From Deinandra increscens subsp. villosa (lineage: Eukaryota; Streptophyta; Magnoliopsida; Asterales; Asteraceae), in contig JBCNJP010000024.1 of assembly GCA_039602395.1 (NCBI GenBank), positions 1,431,060-1,495,059 of the forward strand: a DNA stretch of 64,000 nt. Reading direction: 5' to 3'. Both the position numbers and the translations under genes were made by a program. Positions 56,301 to 64,000 of the stretch are shown here, in pieces (within the stretch, counting starts at the first letter, position 1; the number at the start of each line of letters is the position of its first letter). The notes beneath the pieces were generated by a model that did no database searches, was not told where the DNA came from, and was given only the letters and a program-made list of their open reading frames with translations.

Positions 56301-57444
56301 TCGATCGGGGAAATGGGCTGGTGCGCCGTGGGTTTTAGACAGAGGGAGAGGGTTCGCCGGTTGGGGTCGCCGGCCGGTGTTCGGAAAAGCGAAGAGAGGA
56401 GAGATCTCTCTCTCTTTCTGTTTCTTTTTCTTTTGTACGGTTGCCCCTCTCACACTCTCTTTTTCATTTCTTTTTGTTTGTTTCTGATTTTTGTGTGTGT
56501 GTTTGAAATACAAATAGAATGCATGTATTTATACTACGTATGGATTCCACCAATATAAAACACGTATAAACGATGAGTAAGCTTCTCAAGTGGTGAATCA
56601 TATTACACATTTTGACATGTAGAATTTTAAGAAGTAACGATCAAGTAAACTTTAAGATATTTCTTTTTAATAGGGTATAATATTAATAAGGAGGTATTAC
56701 ACCCGTAGTCTAAGCTCGTTAAATATTTTAATATTTCATCAATGGTTTATAAAAATTCCCGAACATCTAAAATATTACGGGGCTCCACTAAATATAATTA
56801 TTATATTTATTCTTCGGTTGTAACGTATACCGTCGAATATTCATTTAACTACGCGGTAAAAAGCGCGTCTAATCAGCGTTGCGATCTCGGCCGTTTCGCA
56901 GACCGAATACGCCGTCCTGACTGAAATACTTTATAAATATTATTATAATTATTTATACCTTGCCGAGGTGTTATAATCATTCCGAACGGCTAATCGAATT
57001 TTATTTCGATTAACATCGTGTAACAGCAACGGTTACCGATATCACCGTTTTTCATGCCGAATACCAAAATTATATTTTATAACGATTATAAATTAAGTAT
57101 TTAGCAATACCTGATATTCTACTTTCGTCTCGGTGCTATTTTAGTGACATTCGTGCCTAAATACGGTTTATTACAAACCGGGCCCAAATCACTATTTTGC
57201 ATTTTCCCGCTTCGTTATAATTCGGATTTGAGATCCGTCTGTGCCCACGATCTTTATTTTTCGTTATCTATTATATTCTAAAATTTCGCCTCTTGACGTT
57301 TCTCGAATGTCGTGTTGAATATCCGTACGCGAATCGCGACGTTACTCTATTATACGTATATATACTATATCACATATATTTCAGCTACTTAACAAATATA
57401 GCACACGTATATAATTTTAAGTCATAAAATTTTGGGGTGTTACA
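53367..57444 (-). mobile_element. Solo LTR of a Ty3/gypsy (chromovirus-like) element, 4.1 kb, TSD TCTTT
   Basis: TGTGACGCCC...GGGGTGTTACA with TCTTT on each side (53362-53366, 57445-57449), inside the satellite word GAAATCTTTCAAGAACC. Orientation is minus: the GTCAGC..GCTGGTGAGTTC block near 53665 is the reverse of a block near the 3' end of the plus-strand Tekay-like LTRs, and the CT-rich leader appears as GA-rich DNA at 56040-56420. No coding region is supported; open stretches at 55757-56513 are low-complexity. A GT microsatellite lies at about 56277-56292. Confidence 0.9.
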
Positions 57445-60400
57445 TCTTTCAAGAACCTAACTTTTTATCCACCAATAAATGCTGATAAACAAATTTTTTT
57501 TGATGATGCTAAACCAAATTTAAGAAAACCAAATAGATTATTTCAGAACACCAAATTTCATGATGAAGGTTTTTATGATAACTTTGGTTTTGGGCCGAAT
57601 CCACTAAATTATGGTAGGGGCCATCTTCGTTTTGATATGGTTCTGGACCATCAGGTTCTGGTGGAAGAAGGTGATTTTATCAAAATGTTGATGATGGTTT
57701 TTATTCAAGGTATGAATATTTTGATGATGATTTTTACCCTGAGAATGAAAATGGATACGAGTTAGATTCTCATGATGACTTTAAACGTCATCAGATTATT
57801 AATCCAAATGGCCCACTAGACTAAGATCAATCTGTTTCTGATCATTCTGATCATTGTTCTGACCATGTTGTTAAAAATGTGAAGAAATCATTAAAGAACC
57901 TAACTTTTTATCCACCACCAAATGCTGATAAACCAATTTTTTCTGATGATGCTAAACCAATTTTAATAAATCCAAACAGATTCTTTCAGAAAACCCAATC
58001 TCCTGATGAAGGTTTTTATGATAACTTTGGTTTTGGGCCGAATCCACTAAATTATGGTAGGGGACATCTTGATTTGGACATGGTTCTGGACCATCAGGTT
58101 TTTATGGAAGAAGGGGATTTTATCAAAATGTTGATGATGCTTTTTATTCAGGGTATGAATATTTTGATGATGATTTTTACCCTGAGAATGAAAATGGATA
58201 CGATTTAGGTTTTTATGATGACTTTAATGGTCATCAGATTATTATACCAATGGCCCACTAGACTATGATCAATCTGTTTCAGATCATTCTGATCATTGTT
58301 CTGACCATGTTGTTAAAAATGTGAAGAAATCTTTCAAGAACCTAACTTTTTATCCACCACCAAATGATGATAAACCAATTTTTTCTGATTAAGAATACCA
58401 AACAGATTCATTCTGGAAACCAAATTTCATGATGAAGGTTTTTATGATAACTTTGGCTTTGGACCGAATCTACTAAATTTTGGTAGGAGCCATCTTGGTT
58501 TGGACATGGTTCGGGACCATCAGGTTTTGGTGGAAGAAGGGGATTTTAAGAAATCTTTCAAGAACCCAACTTTTTATCCACCACCAAATGTTGATAAACC
58601 AATTTTTTCTTATAATGCTAAACCAAATTTATGAAAACCAGATAGATTGTTTCTGAAAACCCAATTCCATGATGAATGCTTTCATGATAACTTTGGTTTT
58701 GGGCCGAATCGAATTAATTATGGTAGGGGCCATCTTGGTTTAGACATGGTTGCAGATATGATGCTGGACCATCAGGTTTTGGTGGAAGAAGGGGGTTTTA
58801 TCAAATTGTTGATGATGGTTTTTTATTTAGGGAATGAATATTTTGATGATGATTTTTACCCTTAGAATAAAAATGGATACGATTTAGGTTCTTATGATGA
58901 CTTTAAAGCTCATCAGATTATTATACCAAATGGCCCACTAGACTCAGATCAATCTGTAGATCATTCTGATCATCGTTCTGACCATGTTGTTAAAAATGTG
59001 AAGAAATCATTAAAGAACTTAACTTTTTATCCACCACCAAATGCTGATAAACCAATTTTTTCTAATGATGCTAAACCAAATTTAATAAAACCAAACAGAT
59101 TCTTTCAGAAAACCCAATCTCATGATGAAGGTTTTTATGATAACTTTGGTTTTGGGCCGAATCCACTAAATTATGGTAGGGGCCATCTTGGTTTGGACAT
59201 GGTCCTGGACCATCAGGTTTTTGTGGAAGAAGGGGATTTTATCAATATGTTGATGATGATTTTTATTCAGGGAATGAATATTTTGATGATGATTTTTACC
59301 CTGAGAATGAAAATGGATACGATTGAGGTTTTCATGATGACTTTAATGGTCATCAGATTATTATACCAATGGCCAACTAGACTCTGATCAATCTGTTTTA
59401 GATCATTCTGACCATGTTGTAAAATATATGAAGAAATATTTCAAGAACCCAACTTTTTATCCACCACCCAATGTTGATAAACCAATTTTTTCTGATAATG
59501 CTAAACCAAATTTTAGAAAACCAAACAGATTCTTTCTGAAAAAGGAATTTCATGATGAATATTTTAATGATAACTTTGGTTTTGGACCGAAACCAACTAA
59601 TTATGGTAGGGGCCATCTTGGTTAGAACATGGTTCCAGATATGATGCCGGACCATCATGTTTTTGTGGAAGAAAGGGGTTTTATCAAATTATTGATGATG
59701 GTTTTTTATTCAGGGAATGAATATTTTGATGATGATTTTTACCCTGAGAATGAAAATGGATACGAGTTAGATTCTCATGATGACTTTAAACGTCATCAGA
59801 TTATTAATCCAAATGGCCCACTAGACTCAGATCAATCTGTTTCAGATCATTCTGATCATTGTTCTGACCATGTTATTAAAAATGTGAAGAAATCATTAAA
59901 GAACCTAACTTTTTATCCACCACCAAATGCTGATAAACCAATTTTTTCTGATGATGCTAAACCAAATTTAATAAATCCAAACAGATTCTTTCAGAAAACC
60001 CAATCTCCTGATGAAGGTTTTTATGATAACTTTGGTTTTGGGCCGAATCCACTAAATTATGGTAGGGGACATCTTGGTTTGGATAAGGTTCTGGACCATC
60101 AGGTTTTTATGGAAGAAGGGGATTTTATCAAAATGTTGATGATGGTTTTTATTCAGGGTATGAATATTTTGATAATGAATTTTACCTTGAGAATGAAAAT
60201 GGATACGATTTAGGTTTTTATGATGACTTTAATGGTCATCAGATTATTATACCAATGGCCCACTAGATTCTGATCAATCTGTTTCAGATCATTCTGATCA
60301 TTGTTCTGACCATGTTGAAAAAAAATATGAAGAAATCTTTCAAGAACCCAACTTTTTATCCACCACCAAATGTTGATAAACCAATTTTTTCTTGATAATG

Positions 60401-61490
60401 CTAAACCAAATTTCAAAAAACCAAACAGATTCTTTCTGAAAACGCAATTTCATGATGAATGTTTTTATGAGAAACTTTGGTTTTGGCCCGAAACCAACTA
60501 ATTATGGTAGGGGCCATCTTGGTTTGGACATGGTTCCAGATATGATGCTGGACCATCAGGTTTTGGTTGAAGAAGGGGGTTTTATCAAATTGTTGATGAT
60601 GGTTTTTTATTCAGGGAATGAATATTTTGATGATGATTTTTACCCTGAGAATGAAAATTGATATGAGTTAGGTTGTTATAATGACTTTAAAGGTCATCAG
60701 ATTAATAATACCAAATGGCCCACTAGACTCAGATCAATCTGTTTCAGATCATTCTGATCATTGTTCTGACCATGTTGTTAAAAATGTGAAGAAATCTTTA
60801 AATAACCTAACTTTTTATCCACCACCAAATGCTGATAAACCAATTTTTTCTGATGATGCTAAACCAAATTTAAGAAAACCAAACAGATTCTTTCAGAAAA
60901 CCCAATCTCATGATGAAGGTTTTTATGATAACTTTGGTTTTGGGCCGAATCCACTAAATTATGGTAGGGGCCATCTTGGTTTGGACATGGTCCTGGACCA
61001 TCAGGTTTTGGTGGAAGAAGGGGATTTTATCAAAATGTTGATGATGATTTTTATTCAGGGAATGAATATTTTGATGATGATTTTTACCCTGAGAATGAAA
61101 ATGGATACGATTTAGGTTTTTATGATGACTTTAATGGTCATCAGATTATTATACCAATGGCCCACTAGACTCTGATCAATCTGTTTCAGATCATTCTGAT
61201 CATTGTTAAACCCATGTTGTAAAAAATATGAAGAAATCTTTCAAGAACCTAACTTTTTATCCACCACCAAATGTTGATAAACCAATTTTTTCTGATAATG
61301 CTAAACCAAATTTCAGAAAACCAAACAGATGCTTTCTGAAAACGCAATTTCATGATGAATGTTTTTATGATAACTTTGGTTTTGGGCCGAATCCAACTAA
61401 TTATGGTAGGGGCCATCTTGGTTTGGACATGGTTCCAGATATGATGCTGGACCATCAGGTTTTGGTGGAAGAAGGGGGTTTTATCAAATT
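57445..61490 (+). repeat. Satellite array 2, second segment (plus orientation)
   Basis: Anchors at 57656, 58099, 58525, 58777 (252 bp after the previous, a deleted unit), 59218, 59660, 60104, 60561, 61006 and 61460. Class A units at 58777, 59660, 60561 and 61460 alternate with class B at 59218, 60104 and 61006, giving the ~900-bp dimer. Reading frames of up to ~190 codons occur (for example 59629-60213) but are broken from unit to unit. Confidence 0.9.
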
Positions 61491-63231
61491 TTGGCTGGGG
61501 GGGCGGTGTCCGGTCGCCTTAGCAGAATTTGTTGCCTCGTGCCCCCCTTACGCCGCTCCTTAAGCCTGATAACGGGATTCGTCCTATTGCCGTTGGCACT
61601 ATCTGGAGGCGGCTGGTCTCCAAGGTTGCGATGCAAGGGGTCTGTAAGGCAATGGCTTCTTACCTTGGCGACTTCCAGTTCGGGGTTGGGGTATCGGGCG
61701 GCGCCGAAGCCATTCTCCATAGCGTCAACCGTCTGGTTGAAGAACGATATTGTGATGGGGGGCTCGCTTTGCTCACGGTCGATTTCTCCAATGCTTTCAA
61801 CCTGGTTGATCGGTCGTCCCTGCTTCGTGAGGTCAGGCTTCGATGCCCGTCCATTTCGCCTTGGGTTGACTTCCTATATGGGCAGCCTGCCCGCTTATAC
61901 CTGGGGGACGACCATATATGGGCCACTACCGGGGTTCAACAGGGGGACCCATTGGGGCCCCTCCTGTTTGCCCTCGTCCTTCACCCGCTTGTGCACCATA
62001 TCCGTGACAACTGTCGCCTGCTGCTCCATGCTTGGTACCTCGACGATGGTACGATTATTGGGGACTCTGGGGAGGTTGCCAAGGCCCTCGGGATTATTAA
62101 CGAGAGAGGGCCGTCGTTGGGCCTGACCCTTAATATTCGGAAGACGGAACTCTTTTGGCCATCCTGCGATGGCGAGAAAGTTCGGCCTGGGCCTCTTCCC
62201 TGTTGACATCAGCAGACCCACCAAGGGGGTGAAGCTCCTTGGGGGGGCTGTCAGTCGGGATGGCCAGTTTATTCAGGGGCTGGCTGCGAGGAGGGCTTCT
62301 AATGCTGCCGATCTTATGCGCCTCCTCCCAACGCTGGACGACCCTCAATGCGAACTCCTCCTGCTTCGTTCGTGCATGGGGCTCGCCAAACTTCTCTTTG
62401 GCTTAAGAACTTGCCCCCCCCACCACATGATGGCGGCTGCTGTTGGTTTTGATAAGGATTTGCGGACGGCCGTTGAGGACATTGTTGTGTGCGAGAGTCC
62501 CTTGTTTGAGGATGTACAATGGCGTCTTGCCTCTTTGCCAACTCGGCATGGGGGTCTTGGGGTTTATTCGGCGGTCGAGGCCACTTCGTACGCCTTTGTG
62601 GCTTCGCGTGCCCAAACTTGGACTTTACAAGATCATATTCTCTCGGGGATGCGGGGGCTGTGGCATGAGCCCTGACTATGAGAATGCTTTAGCTGGTCTC
62701 CATGACATTATTCCGGGCTTTGATCTGAGCGGTTTCACCAACAAGGACACCGCCCCACCAAAAGCCCAACACGTTTTGGCGAATGCCCTCTTTGGTAAAA
62801 GCACGCTCGAGATGGAAGCAAACTTTGGGATGACAGTTAGAGGCAAAAGGCTGTTTGGGATTGCCTCCGACAGCCACATGCGCAGGATTTCCTCCATGCT
62901 CTCCCTATTGATGGCTTGGGGCAGCACATGTCGCCTGTCGAATACCGGGACCATTCTCAAGTACCGCCTCATGGTTCCCCTATACCCGGTGGATGAAAAA
63001 TGCCCCGTCTGCAACAAGGTGTGTTTGGATTCGTTCGGGGAGCACGCCGTACACTGCGAAAGAGCTCCCAGGTTTCAAATATCGTCATGATGTAGTAAGG
63101 GACGTTCTGTTCGACATCTTCAGGCGAGCTGGGATCTCAGCCAGGAAAGAAGCTCCTGTTAATTTCCTGTCTGATCCCAGGGATGGGCGTTCCACTCTCC
63201 GGCCGGCCGACATACTTGTTTTTGGGTGGCA
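61491..63231 (+). mobile_element. GC-rich non-LTR retroelement fragment inside the satellite
   Basis: A 1.74-kb insert of very different composition (40 of 60 bases are G or C at 61921-61980, against AT-rich satellite). It begins after TTATCAAATT and ends at TGGGTGGC, where satellite text resumes (GGACATGG). No poly(A) tail and no clean target duplication are seen: left and right satellite flanks are class A and class B. It encodes one reverse-transcriptase gene truncated at both ends. Confidence 0.8.
61494..63231 (+). pseudogene. Non-LTR reverse transcriptase with zinc and endonuclease-like C-terminus, broken
   Basis: Pieces in order: 61494-61540 (LGGRCPVALAEFVAS), 61529-62206, 62169-62675, 62660-63090 and about 63060-63231, joined by about four single-base shifts. 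RT landmarks: LLKPDNGIRPIAVGTIWRR, VDFSNAFNLVDR (catalytic Asp), GVQQGDPLGPLLFALVL and WYLDDGTIIGD (Y-x-D-D box). C-terminal landmarks: CPVCNKVC with HAVHC (a zinc-like C-x2-C...H-x3-C), then KYRHDVVRDVLFD and RPADILVFGW, which recalls the R-P-x-D signature of restriction-like endonucleases in some non-LTR elements (inference). There is no LTR-type protease or integrase. The N-terminus and end of the nuclease are missing. It belongs to a plant RT family I recognise only by pattern; clade not certain. Confidence 0.75.
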
Positions 63232-64000
63232 GGTTGGGACATGGTCCTGGACCATCAGGTTTTTGTGGAAGAAGGGGATTTTATCAATATGTTGATGATG
63301 ATTTTTATTCAGGGAATGAATATTTTGATGATGATTTTTACCCTGAGAATGAAAATAGATACGATTGAGGTTTTCATGATGACTTTAATGGTCATCAGAT
63401 TATTATACCAATGGCCAACTAGACGCTGATCAATCTGTTTTAGATCATTCTGACCATGTTGTAAAATATATGAAGAAATATTTCAAGAACCCAACTTTTT
63501 ATCCACCACCCAATGTTGATAAACCAATTTTTTCTGATAATGCTAAACCAAATTTTAGAAAACCAAACAGATTCTTTCTGAAAAAGGAATTTCATGATGA
63601 ATATTTTAATGATAACTTTGGTTTTGGACCGAAACCAACTAATTATGGTAGGGCCATTTTGGTTAGAACATGGTTCCAGATATGATGCCGGACCATCATG
63701 TTTTTGTGGAAGAAAGGGGTTTTATCAAATTATTGATGATGGTTTTTTATTCAGGGAATGAATATTTTGATGATGATTTTTACCCTGAGAATGAAAATGG
63801 ATACGAGTTAGATTCTCATGATGACTTTAAACGTCATCAGATTATTAATCCAAATGGCCCACTAGACTCAGATCAATCTGTTTCAGATCATTCTGATCAT
63901 TGTTCTGACCATGTTATTAAAAATGTGAAGAAATCATTAAAGAACCTAACTTTTTATCCACCACCAAATGCTGATAAACCAATTTTTCTGATGATGCTAA
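63232..64000 (+). repeat. Satellite array 2, third segment (plus orientation)
   Basis: Anchors at 63260 (class B) and 63701 (class A). It is nearly identical to about 59190-59960, including the shared 12-bp loss at TTTTAGATCATTCTGACC and the variant TTTAATGATAACTTTGG, so the two are recent copies of one dimer. It runs off the window end. Confidence 0.88.

Noticed and set aside
55757..56513. Overlapping low-complexity frames in the solo LTR (82-155 codons)
   Set aside because: They lie in the GA/CT-rich leader of a gypsy LTR, with no recognisable domain and no family support.
51499..60213. Longer plus-strand frames in array 2 (up to 194 codons)
   Set aside because: Same satellite; each is a stretch between frame errors and none is conserved as a full unit.
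61491..63231. Target-site duplication for the reverse-transcriptase insert
   Set aside because: The satellite text on the two sides overlaps by about 55 bp, but the left is class A and the right class B with several differences, so it is different monomers, not a duplication.
1..64000. tRNA or rRNA genes
   Set aside because: None seen by eye. The TGGTATCAGAGC strings are retroelement primer-binding sites, not tRNA genes.

Overview
This is repeat-dominated plant nuclear DNA. I find no intact host gene. The organism is a eudicot, probably Asteraceae: the Copia elements carry a long extra ORF between pol and the 3' LTR, of a kind I associate with Asteraceae genomes (inference, not tested). A run of 500 N at 36001-36500 is an assembly gap, and the sequence on its two sides belongs to different element families.

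Layout. 1-2739: AT-rich DNA ending in a CACTA (En/Spm-type) terminus with dense subterminal repeats and a captured scrap of a cold-shock-domain gene. 2740-6002: tandem array of a ~444/456-bp coding-like satellite, minus orientation. 6003-9003 plus 26629-26864: 3' part of a Sirevirus-like Copia element whose LTR was split by the next element. 9004-26623: full-length 17.6-kb Sirevirus-like Copia element (LTRs, PBS, gag, pol, extra ORF, PPT, TSD ATCTG), itself split by a 4.8-kb Ale-like Copia element on the minus strand (12357-17180, TSD GTATT). 26865-32483: Copia gag remnant split by a 4.1-kb solo gypsy LTR (27176-31306, TSD CTGCT) that contains a solo Copia LTR (28958-29285, TSD TATAA). 32484-36000: 5' LTR, leader and gag of another Sirevirus-like element, running into the gap. 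36501-40753: Tat-like Ty3/gypsy fragment with an integrase end and a four-exon antisense gene. 40754-51506: Tekay-like chromovirus with gag, pol, chromodomain and ~3-kb LTRs, the 5' LTR truncated, and a 217-bp solo Copia LTR in its 3' LTR. 51507-64000: the satellite again, now in plus orientation, interrupted by a 4.1-kb solo gypsy LTR (53367-57444, TSD TCTTT) and by a 1.7-kb GC-rich non-LTR reverse-transcriptase fragment (61491-63231).

How it fits together. The satellite is the oldest layer seen and was the target for several insertions. Copia and gypsy elements then nested up to four deep. All the pol genes are broken by stops and small indels, so nothing here looks autonomous, although the Ale-like element, with nearly identical LTRs, is young.

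The most interesting pattern is that the Copia LTRs carry short, palindrome-rich words just upstream of the TATA box. The words differ from element to element (GATCCGC, TTCCGG-TTCAA, GTACCAG, CCGAACCTG, GAACCGGATGAAC), and in at least two elements the same word is scattered through the leader or the coding region. The second is the protein-like A/B dimeric satellite. The third is the antisense spliced gene in the Tat-like fragment.
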